From Polytrichum commune (taxonomy: Eukaryota > Streptophyta > Polytrichopsida > Polytrichales > Polytrichaceae), in NCBI GenBank assembly GCA_950295325.1, contig OX485803.1, forward strand, positions 43,603,554-43,663,553: DNA of 60,000 nt. The letters run 5' to 3'. The notes under the pieces are model-generated. The model saw nothing but the letters and a program-made list of their open reading frames with translations. It ran no database searches and had not been told where the DNA came from. Position 1 is the first letter of the stretch. Each line of letters begins with the position of its first letter. A program made the position numbers and the translations under genes. Shown here in pieces: positions 10,971 to 21,123 of this stretch.

Positions 10971-12533
10971 TGTGAGCCCAAAATGGTGCCCACATGTGGT
11001 GATTAACTCTTCGAAACCAATTTTAGTTTGACTTTGATGTGTTATGATTATTCACAAAACATAAAAAGAGTGAAGTGTGGTTTGGATTTAAGTTTAGGCT
11101 TTAGAATGTGTTGTGTGATTATTTCAAGGTTGAATTCAATAAGAGTATGCCTTGATATTGTGAGTAGGGGGTAAGGTGAAGCAAGGTGAGCTCCGCGGGT
11201 TAAATGCCCACTTTTGGATCCACCTTGGTAGTTTAGGAAGAAGGAAGCTTGGTGGAAGGGGATTAGTCCCTACTTTGAAGGTGAAGGTTAAGGGATTGTG
11301 ATTGGAGGTGCTAATCCTCTCACCCTATCCTCACCTCTCTCTCCCTCTCTCCCTCTCTCCCTCTTTGCTACTTAAGGTGTTTTCTCTCTCATTTTCCTCT
11401 CTCTCCATCAAGCGCTCTCAAGGGAGCAAGCTCTTCAGAGCTTGAGCCACGTGTGTGGGTTATTAGTTGTAGTGAAGACAATTAGTTAAGCTCTCTCTCT
11501 CAATGCCTCCCAAGTGAGTGCACTCTTAGAGCTTGAGATTACCTAGGAAGATTAGGTAGTTGCTCTGAGGGTAGTTGTTAGTGAAGTTAGTATGGTAGGT
11601 TAGTTCATTAGTTAAGGAGAGAAGAAAGAGAGAAAAAAAGAAAGGGAAAAAGAAACAAAAAAAAGAAGTAGAAATTAAAAAAATGTGTGATTAGTAGATA
11701 AGGGGTGTGTTAAGGGCAATTTAGTGGCAGAACTGCCGAGGCTTATTAGTGCAAACCAGTAGCTGCTGGAGGAGGGCAGCCGAAGGCTATGGGCAACAGA
11801 CTGCCGAGGTTTATTAGTGCAGACCAGTAGCTGCTGGAGGAGGGCAGCCGAAGGCTAATGGCAACAGACTGCCGTGGCTTATTAGTGCAAACCAGTAGCT
11901 GCTGGAGGAGGGCAGCCGAAGGCTAATGGCACAGATTGCTGAGGCTTATTAGTGCAAACAGTAGCTGCTGGAGGAGGGCAGCCGAAGGCTAATGGGCACA
12001 GACTGCCGAGGCTTATTAGTGCAAACCATTAGGCTGCCTAGGGGTTAGCAAGGCTAAGCCCAATTAGTGGGTGTTAGCATATAAAAAACTAGATTACATT
12101 AGGCCATTTAGGGGTGGCTAAGTAGTTAGACCCACTAGACTAGTTTGTGCCATGTGTGGGTTTGTATGAGTGTGTTTATCCGTTGAGAAAAGTGTTTTTC
12201 AACACTTGAACCTCTCGGTCAAAATAACTCGCATTATTAATGGAGAATGTGGAAGATTCTTGCAATGACAAGAAAAAGGGAGTGAAGATTAAACGAGCAA
12301 GGGGAATGTCCTTAAGGGCATGTGTGGCTAAAGCCGCGGGTTGGACTCTGGAGAAGGCCAACTCTAGCATCGGCCAAGAGGTCAACATTAATAAAGTACA
12401 ATGAGTGAGACAATACGTGTTCATTCGAACATGAAAATTACCTTGCACATGGTTCAATGTTGTAATAGATAATGTGATTCTCAAAGTCATCACCCGGACT
12501 AGGACGCTTAAGGGTGGTGGATTTGGCCTCACA
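10971..12533 (-). mobile_element. Solo LTR, copy 2 (1563 bp), inverted
   Basis: The reverse-complement relative of copy 1: it begins TGTGAGCCC and ends GGCCTCACA on the plus strand. It is flanked by its own perfect 5-bp duplication, CCAAT, at 10966-10970 and 12534-12538. The two duplications differ (CCATG versus CCAAT), so the two LTRs arose from two separate insertions rather than from one foldback element. The first ~430 bp of the plus-strand sequence mirror the end of copy 1 almost base for base. The centre carries a different tandem array (11732-12030) and a poly-purine region near 11620-11680. Confidence 0.93.
11732..12030 (+). repeat. 68-bp tandem array inside solo LTR 2
   Basis: Four full units and a partial fifth of about 68 bp. 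Each begins 'actgccgaggcttattagtg' and continues 'caaaccagtagctgctgg', 'aggagggcagccgaaggcta' and 'atgggcaacag'. Unit starts are at about 11732, 11800, 11868, 11935 and 12002. Confidence 0.9.
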
Positions 12534-12538
12534 CCAAT

Positions 12539-13639
12539 GTAGGGCTCTGGTAAACACCCTCTCAAATCATTATGATGGTGTGTAGGTTAGAGTGATTTGA
12601 TTGTGTGGCATGGTAGTCATAGAAGACATCTAACTAGGGTTGCAAGAAGTTAGAACTAGGAATGTGAATCCAAGCCATAATATAGTTGGTCCAAGACCAA
12701 GAATAATTAGGATAGTTAGATCAATTTTAGGCATAACTTAAGGAAGTAGAGGGCCTCCTAGTCTACCATCTAGGAAATCAAAAATGGAGAAAGTAATTTA
12801 TGGTAACTTGTGGTTCATGTCAGAACACAAAGATGAGGACCCCGGTAGGCCAGGTGGGATCTATTAAGACAACATACCAACAAGCTAATTATGACCAGAA
12901 CTTGTCACGTCTTAGAAACGCGGTTAAATCTTAGAAACTAGGTCACGTCTCAAAAAATTAGTAACCTCAAATTGAGTGGTATGGAAGCTACGACCATAAT
13001 GACCAAGTGGTTGGGGGCCCAATTAGCATTAACATTCAACGCACCTAAGGGTATCATGGGAGAGAGGCATCAAGGAAGGGAGAAAAACATAAGCAACGTG
13101 CACACACCAACAAAGGGGGTGGGTGCTTTAAGCTTTCTTGGTACGCAAGGAAGTGGTAAATATATTGACCTTGGAAGAGTCAAAACTAGAACATATGAGA
13201 CCATTGAAGGAGCTCATGGTAACTCTGTACAATTCCAGACAGAGTAGGATGGACACATATCTACACCAAAGATTAGAATGAGTAATGAAGAAGGCAACAA
13301 TCATGTAAAACTCCACTATCTAGAGCACAAATAGATATGTATGAAAACCAATTTACTGCATTCAAAGGACAACTACCTACATTTATGTAGGTATGCTTAT
13401 TAATATGACTAATGTATTCATTTCCCCAATATATTCTAGACATCCATAACATTAACTTGTATTGCAAATAAGCAATAGAAATCTTAAGAGTGGACCAGAT
13501 TATTGTAGCGAAAAAACATCACAAAATTGAATATTTAAAACACAATATAGTACCACACAACAATTATACACAATCACACAACTCTATATGAGTCCACATG
13601 TCAATAAGTGAAATTGACTTCATGTCGGCAACTTAAAAC
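12539..13639. other. Non-coding DNA left of the LINE
   Basis: I see no gene. A 91-residue plus-strand open frame at 12972-13247 and shorter ones on the other strand have no recognisable motif and are likely chance. This is the host sequence on the 3' side of the LINE insertion. Confidence 0.4.
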
Positions 13640-13650
13640 CACAATTGAAA
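13640..13650 (+). repeat. LINE target-site duplication, 3' side
   Basis: CACAATTGAAA, 11 bp, directly abuts the LINE 3' tail and is repeated exactly at 21113-21123 on the other side of the element. Confidence 0.9.
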
Positions 13651-14090
13651 AGATAGATAGATAGAAACTCCGGTCCCTTTTAGGGGCCGGCGTGAATAGA
13701 GTGTCCGTTCGTAATGCCAACAACCCGATGCCCACAGGACATGGGGAAGCTGGGACAAAACTACTCTCCTCTTTCGAGGATGGACACTATAGTAGCCAGG
13801 GGACAAATAACAGGGGCCCATCATGGCCCACAAGGGTGTATGCCTTTTGAGTGTAACGAGTGGTTTTGTTGTAAAGGTGTACGCCAAGTCATACTGCTGC
13901 GGTTGGTTGTGAGGGGATGTTTGAGTTAAGACGGTCCGAGGCCGATTTCTGCTAGGTCCGTTTGATCGCCTAATGTGTGACACATGACTTGATGCTGCGA
14001 ATGAGTAAAAGGCAGGAAATTTGTACCAACCAACCGGCACCAATCTCTCATTCTGAGCTGTAAATAGATATACTATATGAGTTTTGAGTT
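13651..14090 (-). other. LINE 3' untranslated region and TATC tail
   Basis: About 440 bp between the stop of the last LINE ORF and the target duplication. It is more GC-rich than the surrounding host DNA and ends in TCTATCTATCTATCTT on the minus strand, a tetranucleotide tail instead of poly(A). A 136-codon open frame covers most of it (13633-14043, minus), but it runs into the target DNA beyond the element and has no recognisable motif, so I treat it as chance. Confidence 0.75.
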
Positions 14091-16013
14091 TTATGGAGGG
14101 TCCAAATTACTAGGGAGCGGTTGGTGGTTTTCGATCCTCCTTTTATGAAGGAGGATGGACATGGCATATTGTATTGCAATGGTATTAATATTTTTAAAGG
14201 TATTTTTGATGGTAACCATGGGTATTTTGAGGTTGTGCTCTAGTGTTGTCATAGAGGGGATGTGGGTCGTAGCTCGGGCCCCAGCTATGACGACAATAAG
14301 TGGTTCAATTTTCCATCCCCTGGAAGCGATACTATCAATGAGTGGTTTGTATTTGTTGTTTTTTGTTTCTATTGTTACTGGGGAGAATCTATCGTTGCAG
14401 TATGTGAATTCAATAAATTGTATGGTGAGGTTGGGGTCAATGTCAATGGGAGGGTCATTTTGATAGGGTAACCCTTTAACGCAAAGTATATCGGGGCGAA
14501 ATCTTGCGTTGCAGTGACATTTTGGGGTGTTACATGTGCAGGGGAGTAGCCAATTGGGGACAGTGTTTTCTGGGGGATTGTCATTGAAGGTACCGGCATT
14601 CATGAGAGTAAAGCATCGGGATTTTTCGGACGAGATTAGGAGCCTCCTAATTTCTCCGACTGCTTTGTTATGTCTTTTAACTCGAAGTGAATGCATATGT
14701 TGTTGTTTACATTTAAGTAGTACATGTAGCCAAGTGTCTGGTTCGTTTGAATTGCATATGGGGCACGTAATAGAAGGGTATCGCTGGTGGCCGAAGAACA
14801 TTTGTTTCCTAGCATTACCCATGTATGTGCCTGTGCGGAATTTGATAAGGCAGGATTTTTGTTTGTCGGTGATTGAGGGATTTGTCCAAAATTCGTTTGA
14901 CATTTCTTTGTCTATGTCTATATTTTCTGTCCATTTACATGTGTTGGGGTTTTGTGTGGCCATGAGTGCTATAGTGGTTTCCCTATCGTATTTTTTAACT
15001 TGTTTTTCTAGGAATCTTACTGGGCCTTTATCTGGGACGTCTGCCATCGAGGCCCATACGTCCTTTTGATAATAGTATGGGGTGGCGTGGGCATGCTCGT
15101 ATGGGTGGTTGACAATTCTGTGTTCTAATTCTAATCCTTCTTTTGCTAGTTTATCTGCTTGTTCATTACCGTCAATGTTGACGTGGGCTCTAACTTTGTA
15201 TAGTGTGATTGGTTGTGTACGATTTTGAAGGATTTTTACCATGGAGTTGAGTGTGGTTTGGTCTGGGTGACTATTGTGGAGAATGGGGTGTTTAATTTGT
15301 GTGTTGAGTAAGTATAGTACGTTTAGACTGTTTGTGAATATGAATGCGGGTTCATTAGGAAATTGTGCATTGATGATTCTTAGTGTTTTGTGTATAGCCA
15401 TCATTTCTGCGCGTAGTATGTTTTGATGCCCATGGAGTCTTTTGGCGATATTTAAGCCTTTGGGGCTGTAGATACCGTATCCAGCTCTTTCTCTTCTCCA
15501 TACTCCAGGGGCAATTTCTTTGGGTTTGATAAAGGACCCATCCGTGTAGTAGCTGAATTGGGGGTGGAATTTTAGCGGTAAATTAGTTTGGTAGTTTGGA
15601 AGTTGTGGGATAGAGATATTATTGCGTGGGAGTGTATTGGGGTAGTGTGAGTTAGCCCAGTGTTTACTAGGGTTAACGGTGATGTTTGAAGGGGTGGGTG
15701 GTGCGATTTGTGTATGACTTTGTAGTATTCGGAGGTTATTTGCTGTGTCGTGTATTAATTTCATTTGTTCGTCGGTGCCTATGTTATTGTTTTGGTGGTG
15801 AATACAGAATATTTTCATGGTAGATGGTTCTTTTCTTGTGATATTGAGTTCGGGGGGTATTGTGGGTTCCTCATACGTGATCGTATCAGCGGCAAAATGG
15901 GCAATGACGTGTGTGTCTGGGAATGGACCGTTGTATGGGTTGGAATTTTGGTACCAATCAGTATCCGGGGATATGAGTAAAGTGATTGTATGTGGATCAT
16001 GTTGGGCCGCCAT
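14091..16013 (-). pseudogene. LINE pol C-terminal part: RNase H, CCHC zinc motif, restriction-like endonuclease
   Basis: A 640-codon open segment continuing the pol frame after the TGA at 16125-16127. Residues 153-293 are a type I RNase H, which removes RNA from the hybrid during reverse transcription. The catalytic places are D158 (YTDGS), E203 (RAEMMA), N228 where Asp is expected (FTNS instead of FTDS), and D287 in NEQADKLA. Residues 417-435 form CPIC..H....C, a C-x2-C-x9-H-x4-C zinc motif. Residues 506-560 read RPD (506-508), then FIEFTY (E535), then KNNKY (551-555), matching the PD-(D/E)-K layout of the R2-type endonuclease that follows a CCHC motif. The region 560-625 is well preserved but not a named domain. 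The order RNase H - CCHC - nuclease is clear from the sequence; the nuclease assignment rests on motif spacing. The Asp-to-Asn change in RNase H probably disables it. Confidence 0.85.
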
Positions 16014-16862
16014 GCGCGCCCAGTGAATAGCTTGTTGTAGGTCTGTTGTATTGTGAGGGTGTGCGTATCCGATTCCTTGCCATTTATAATCAAATGCTTT
16101 ACCTAGGGATCCAAATATTACGTCTCACGAGAATGGTGAGTAGAATTGGGTGAATTGTGTGGGACATGTAACTGGGGATGAGAAATATGAGTGGTTAATA
16201 TTGAATGTTGTAATGAGGAGAGCTAATAATGGAGTTGGTATTGTATATTGGGCTCGTTTGAGTGGGTCATTTTTTGGGATACGGTATTTGTACCTTTGAT
16301 ATAACCAAACAATTTCAGTTTCGAATGATTGGGTAGATGGTTCAAGACCGTGGGGGGTATTTTTTGCCATTTGGTATTGTTTCCATAGCCACGCTAGTCT
16401 AGCTTTCGGAATGGTGGTGAGGTGCCGGCCATTGTCTTCGTATATGTGAGCGACATCGAATTGTGTTTGGATAGTATCGGAGTTTGTTTCGATGTCGTTC
16501 TCTGGGTTACATTCATTAATAGAGATATGTGCTAGTGGAATTATTGTGGTTGGTGTGACGTATCTTGTGTCTCTATATTGTTCTGTGGAGAAGTAGGCAT
16601 TAATGATGTTCGAAAAATGGTTGTGTTGCCTTTCTGTATAGTAATGGAGAAGTAAGTTTGTGTTGTGATTACATGTGTTGGTTTCACAGTAGGGGTATAG
16701 GTCCCTTTGAGTTCGCCATTTGTGATATTTGTTGTTATTTATTGTAGTCCATTGACATAAGTATGACGTGACTGTTCTTTTTATTCCGTTATGGTAAGTG
16801 GATTGTTTTTGTTTGTGATCAAGTATTTTGTGTATGGGGAATTGTCGGGGGTCTTGAAGCAT
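16014..16862 (-). pseudogene. LINE pol, inter-domain region of unknown function
   Basis: An open segment (16125-16862) in the same frame as the downstream 640-codon piece, separated from it only by one TGA. The residues around that stop read FYSPFS-stop-DVIFGS, and a CGA (Arg) to TGA change is the simplest explanation. Across the stop, the text FGSLGKAFDYKWQG, AHPHN, AIHWARMAAQ and TITLLISPDTDWY looks like alternating helix and strand of an alpha/beta fold. I cannot name the family; a Rossmann-type (methyltransferase-like) fold is one possibility, not shown. Upstream, this frame overlaps the preceding one at 16819-16862, next to a run of ten G (16869-16878), so a homopolymer indel probably caused the break. 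Confidence 0.55.
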
Positions 16863-19049
16863 GTTGTTGGGGGGGGGGTAGAGGGGGGGTGGGGAGGTTA
16901 GGGGGGTGTACAGGGGCGGTGGGTGGGTGGGGTAGAATGGTGTAGTGTCTTATTATATATTTGTGTTTGAGGGATCTTGGTGGGTGGTGTTGTTGGCATG
17001 GGAGGGGGCATTGAATACAAGGGGGGTGGCAGAATAATTGATTAGCCATGTTAAGTGTGCTTTGGATAACTTTAGAAGGAGTGGAGTGGTAGATTTTGAA
17101 TTCGTCCGGGTTCATTAAGGTGGTACCATTAGGCATGGTAATTTGGTCTAGTGTGTTTATATTATGTATAAGTAGTTTGTGTAGTAATTTAAGTGAGGTG
17201 GTGGAATTTAGGCCATGGAGCATTTGTGCTTCTTGCATCCATGCAGTTTCAAGTGGGGATGGGGTTAGGAGGAAGTTATTTATTGTACTCTTTAGATGGA
17301 CTCCGGCTTTATGTTTGAGCAAGAACAGTGTTCTAGTGATGGATGATCGGACATAGTGGTGGTATTTAATGCGGGTGATTTCCTTAGAGCCCCCATATTT
17401 GGCGAGTATGAATTGCAGTAGACCAGCATATATTTTTCCAATTCTACCTTTATCGTTGAGGTCGTTTTGTAGTTGTTTTCCAATGCATCTTAAATAGGCA
17501 TTCTGTAGTGAGAATGCTTCGATTCCAAAAATGTTGTGTGGGAGTTGTGTAGCAATGTTAGATGTACATTTGGGTATTCCGCATATCGTTTTGTAGAGTG
17601 CTATGATTTTTTTATCAAGTTTTTTGATAGCTGGTATGGAGTATGGCACGGCGTAAAAGCTGTAGGCTATGCCAGCACGTATGACTGTATCTGCCATGTT
17701 TATTTTTTGTTTCATAGTAGCTAGGCATGTTACAAGGGCTTGACATTGTTTGATTACTTTAGCTGTGGTGGTATTTATTTGTATGTTTCATTTGAGTGAC
17801 GGTACAAGATTTATTCCTAGATACGTGTATGGTTCATGTTGGTTTAAGGCTGGTATAGGTTGGTTTCTGTAGTTTATGTTGGTGGCTTGGATTAGGGCTT
17901 TAAATGTTGTGGGGTGGAGTTTAGATTTGTTTGGGCATCCAGTTATTGCGCACTTAGATATTCCAAGATCCATTTCTGCCCATTTGCAGAATTTGTCTAG
18001 TTTGTTGAGTTGTGGTTGTAATGTTTCTAGTTTATTGGCGATTGCTGCTAGGTCATCTGCATATGCTGCTGATGAGATTTGAACTTTGGATGTACCAAAA
18101 ATGTATCCATTATTCCCTTGTTGTAGCCATCTAAGGAGGGGCTCTAGGAATATGATAAATAGATATGGGCTAAGGGTATCACCTTGTATTGTACCTCTTT
18201 GAATGGGAATTGGTAAGGTTTTACCGAAGTGTTCTCCAGTGAATATTGTTGAGGATTGTGAATATATGTTTCCTATGAGGTTTATGGAGTCAGAGGGATA
18301 TCCCAGATCTTTCATTATAGCTAAGAGTCTGGCGTGATCAATGGAGCCAAAGGCGTTTTTGAAATCAATGTAAAGGATATATATATATCTTGGTTCGTGA
18401 GTCTTGCGTCTTCAAGGGCTGCGATTAGTAGTTGGATTTGTCTTGAAGTGCTTCTCTCTGCTCTAAATCTTTCTTGACTATCATGTAATATTTGGTATTT
18501 TTCTCCATACGCTGATAGAATAGAAGTTAATGTACTCGTGTAAAATTTATATATGATATTAGTTAGTACAATAGGTCGGTGGTTTGTTAGTTGTGATGGA
18601 TTACCTTTTTGTATAATATAACTGTTAGACTAGTTTTCCATGATGCGGGAATTTGTTTTTGTTTATAACAATGTTTAAAGAATAGGAAGAATAATTTGTG
18701 GAAGCGTGGAGGCATATTTTTTAGAATTGAATTGGGTATTTTGTCTGGGCCTGGGACTTTGTTATTACTTAGGTTTTTAAGGCAAAAATCATATGTTTCT
18801 TGATCAAAATACGTGTGTAGGGGGGTTTGGGGTTCTCCTCGTTTGTCAATTATGTATCCGTCTAGGTCATGCCATGGATATTGCCGGACTCCGTATGTGC
18901 AGTGTAGTGGATGTGTATTTTGATATCGGCATGTGGGGACTGTAGGACGGTTACTGATAAATTATTGCGTATAAATTTCTGACGCGATGTCTATTGGATT
19001 GGTGAGGATATTGTTTTGTCTGTCAATGATGAAGTCTAGGGGTGAGGTT
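16819..19049 (-). pseudogene. LINE reverse transcriptase domain
   Basis: RNA-dependent DNA polymerase that copies the element RNA at the nicked target. Reading the minus strand: NNKVPGPDKIPN (about 18770), IPASWK (about 18650), SQLTNHRPI (about 18590), QERFRAERS (about 18470), a first catalytic Asp in YIDFKNAFGSIDH (about 18360), QGDTLSPYLF (about 18180), the catalytic YADDLA box (about 18060), then TYLGINLVPSLK (about 17800). After a TGA at 17788-17790 the frame continues to 16819 with the thumb and connection region and ends in a proline-rich stretch. The sister copy at 28.07 kb has TGG (SLKWTIQ) at the place of this TGA. Other damage: TAA at 18962-18964 and frameshifts near 18610 (A run) and 18385 (TA run). 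All core catalytic residues remain. Confidence 0.9.
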
Positions 19050-20564
19050 TCAGTGTTCTTGAAAACTTTGCGATTTATCTTTTTGGGGTTTTTTTTCATA
19101 CATTTGACGGTATTTTGATACGGCCTTTAAAATGCAGTCTTTGGTGTATTTTGTGGTGATTTTCCTGGCTTTTTTATTTGCATTTTTTGCGATGGTTGCT
19201 ATGGTATCAATCCATTCAGTAGGAGGTATCGTTATAACAGGTGGGTGTGGGATGCTTGTGTGTTGGTGATTTCGTATATCGTTTAGGATGGGGTGTGCTT
19301 GCCATAGTGGATCGTGTTGGGCAATGTATATGGTTTTCCTGATGAGGTGATATGTGTTGAGGTGTCTTTTCCATTCTCTAGCAAGTTTACGTGGCAAAAA
19401 ACCACCTTGTTGTGATGTTCTGTTCGTAAGGTTGGGTAGTGGGTCTGCTTTACATGTTTTTTTAATTGTGCCTGAAATTTTGTTTATAATGTGGTCAAAT
19501 GTTGTACATGTTTCTGCCCATTGTTCTGGGCTTAAGTGTTGGTGGTTGTCTAGTAGTGTGGTAAGGGCGTTTATTTGTGCAGAGTTTTCTTCGAAGAATG
19601 TTATGTTAAATTTTTCGATGTTTTCTGGTGGTATTGGATTGAGTATTCTGGTTGGTGACGTGTCTGTGGGGTGTGGGGGCCGGGCTATAAGGGTGTTGTG
19701 GGGGATATGTAGTACAACTGGATAATGGTCTGAGTTTAGATTCATGCTTGTGTTTGTGGTAGAGATGAATTTGCTGTTGTCTGGTGAGTGAATGTAGAAT
19801 CCATCAATTAGACTTGTTGATGTATAATTATAGCCTTCTTGTCTGGAGATGCGAGTGTTAGTTGGGATATATTCTAGGTTAAGTGATGTGGTGAAATTTT
19901 TTCATTGGTAATCTTCTTCTGGTGGAGGGGTGTTAATGTTGTTATTTTGTCTGTCTCTAAGTGCGATATCTCGGTTGAAGTCACCACATAATGTATATAT
20001 GTGATTGGGGTGTATAGTGATTTCATTAGTGATTTCGTCCTGAAGATGTGGGATGAGGCATGTGTGTTCTAAGTGTGTAGGCATATACATGTGTATGATG
20101 AGCCAAGGTAATAGTGGATGGTTGTTTATTTTAAGTATTTGTAGGTATGGGGAGATATTTACTGCCGTTGGAATTTTGGTGATATTCCCGGGGAATGCAT
20201 ATTTCTTGTGGATAAGTGTGAGTAAGTCTCCTCTGCCGGGGGTGTAAGGCATTCTTTGTTGTATGCATCTTGTGAGCGCATGTGTGTTGTTGAAAATGAG
20301 TTTAAATTCCGGAAATAGGTTTTGTATATATCTTGTAGATTTGTTGGCAGTTAGTTTGGTTTCTTGAATATGTATGATTGCTGGGTTGTTTGGCGAGTTG
20401 TTTATTAGGTTTTGTAGGTTTGGTAATGATGTGTTGAGTGATGACGCATTCCATGTTATTATGTTTGTTGCATGCTCGGTGTCGGTGTTGATGCTTGTGA
20501 TTGGTGCAGGAGTAGCTGGGGGTGGGGGGGTAGGTATGAGTATTCGGGGATGTTTTCGAGGCAT
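19050..20564 (-). pseudogene. LINE APE-type endonuclease domain and linker
   Basis: Apurinic/apyrimidinic-like nuclease that nicks chromosomal DNA to prime reverse transcription. The frame opens with ATG at 20564 and a proline-rich leader. The conserved places are ITWNASSLN (N39), HIQETK (E68), the MYMPTH loop (Y160), GDFNRD (D195, N197), then after the TGA at 19902-19904 IDGFYIH (about 19800) and the terminal NSDHYPV (about 19730). The same frame resumes across the TGA, where the original codon was probably TGG. The domain is therefore complete apart from one nonsense codon. From 19700 to 19050 the frame codes for the linker to the reverse transcriptase and shifts frame in a T/A homopolymer near 19085. 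The start at 20564 is chosen because it is the first ATG after the stop of the upstream ORF, about 20 bp away. Confidence 0.9.
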
Positions 20565-20584
20565 CGGAGTGCTTCGGTGATCAA

Positions 20585-21112
20585 TTAATTTGGAAGGAAG
20601 GGAAATTTATTTTGAAGGGTGGTTGGTGTGGGGATAGTATCTTGGTTGTGGATGAATTCATATATTTTTGTGTGGATTGAATTTTTTGGGTGTATTATGT
20701 CTTGATTATTTTCAACAAATGTTGTGTAGGGGTGAGGTGTTGATATGTGCCTTTCGGGGGGGTTGGTGAGATTGGCCAATCGAATAATCAATGTGTTGGT
20801 CCATATGTTATTAAAGTGGTAATTTTGGGGTTGGGCTAGTATGTTATTGCATGTGTTTATTGAGGGGTGGATGGTGATGACTAGAGCATATAGCATATGG
20901 GTTAGTGGTGATTGCCTTTGTGTTTGGATATATTGATGTAGATGCGGGTAGGTGGTTATCGCTTGAGGGTGTAGTGGGTGTGTATTTTTTAGTATGGGGG
21001 CAAATGTGTTTGCTATGTGTTGGTATTTAGGTTGTAGTTTTATAGTGTTTGGAGTGAAGTAGATGTTGGCTTCTTTTTTGTGTATAGCAGGGTGTGAATG
21101 TAGGATGTTAGG
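20585..21112 (-). pseudogene. LINE upstream ORF (ORF1 position), 5' truncated
   Basis: About 175 codons are open from the 5' edge of the element to a stop at 20585, followed about 20 bp later by the ATG of the APE frame in a different reading frame. The sequence is rich in Asn, His, Thr, Ile and Pro, with no zinc knuckle or RNA-recognition motif visible. The open frame runs out of the element into the target duplication without an ATG, so the true start is missing or lies at an internal Met. Position and size fit an ORF1 or an N-terminal extension of pol. No function can be assigned. Confidence 0.5.
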
Positions 21113-21123
21113 CACAATTGAAA
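21113..21123 (+). repeat. LINE target-site duplication, 5' side
   Basis: CACAATTGAAA, identical to 13640-13650. Together they define the insertion boundaries of the LINE. Confidence 0.9.

Larger units (their letters stand above)
13651..21112 (-). mobile_element. Dualen/RandI-like LINE with two endonuclease types, inactivated
   Basis: A non-LTR retrotransposon of 7462 bp, bounded by an 11-bp target duplication and ending on its 3' side with a short TATC-repeat tail (GATA repeats on the plus strand at 13651-13664). Coding order, minus strand: upstream ORF (20585-21112), APE-type endonuclease (about 19700-20564), reverse transcriptase (about 17000-18800), region of unknown function (16014-17000), RNase H (about 15130-15560), CCHC motif and restriction-like endonuclease (about 14200-14770), 3' untranslated region (13651-14090). 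Having both an APE and a restriction-like nuclease is the defining trait of the Dualen (RandI) group. The 5' end has no convincing start codon before the open frame, so the copy is probably slightly 5' truncated. Nonsense codons lie at 19902-19904, 18962-18964, 17788-17790 and 16125-16127. Frameshifts lie near 19085, 18610, 18385 and 16870. The element is therefore not autonomous now. Confidence 0.92.

Noticed and set aside
9335-12533. Single foldback transposon
   Set aside because: The two arms have different 5-bp duplications (CCATG and CCAAT), which requires two separate LTR insertions.
12176-12565. 129-codon frame similar to the 9397-9651 frame
   Set aside because: The similarity is explained by both lying in copies of the same LTR; the frames differ by indels, arguing against a conserved protein.
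13633-14043. 136-codon frame after the LINE pol
   Set aside because: It extends beyond the element into the target duplication and host DNA, so it cannot be a native LINE ORF.
14155-15069. Plus-strand frames of 102 and 180 codons
   Set aside because: They are antisense to the RNase H/endonuclease frame of the LINE, whose motifs fix the coding strand.
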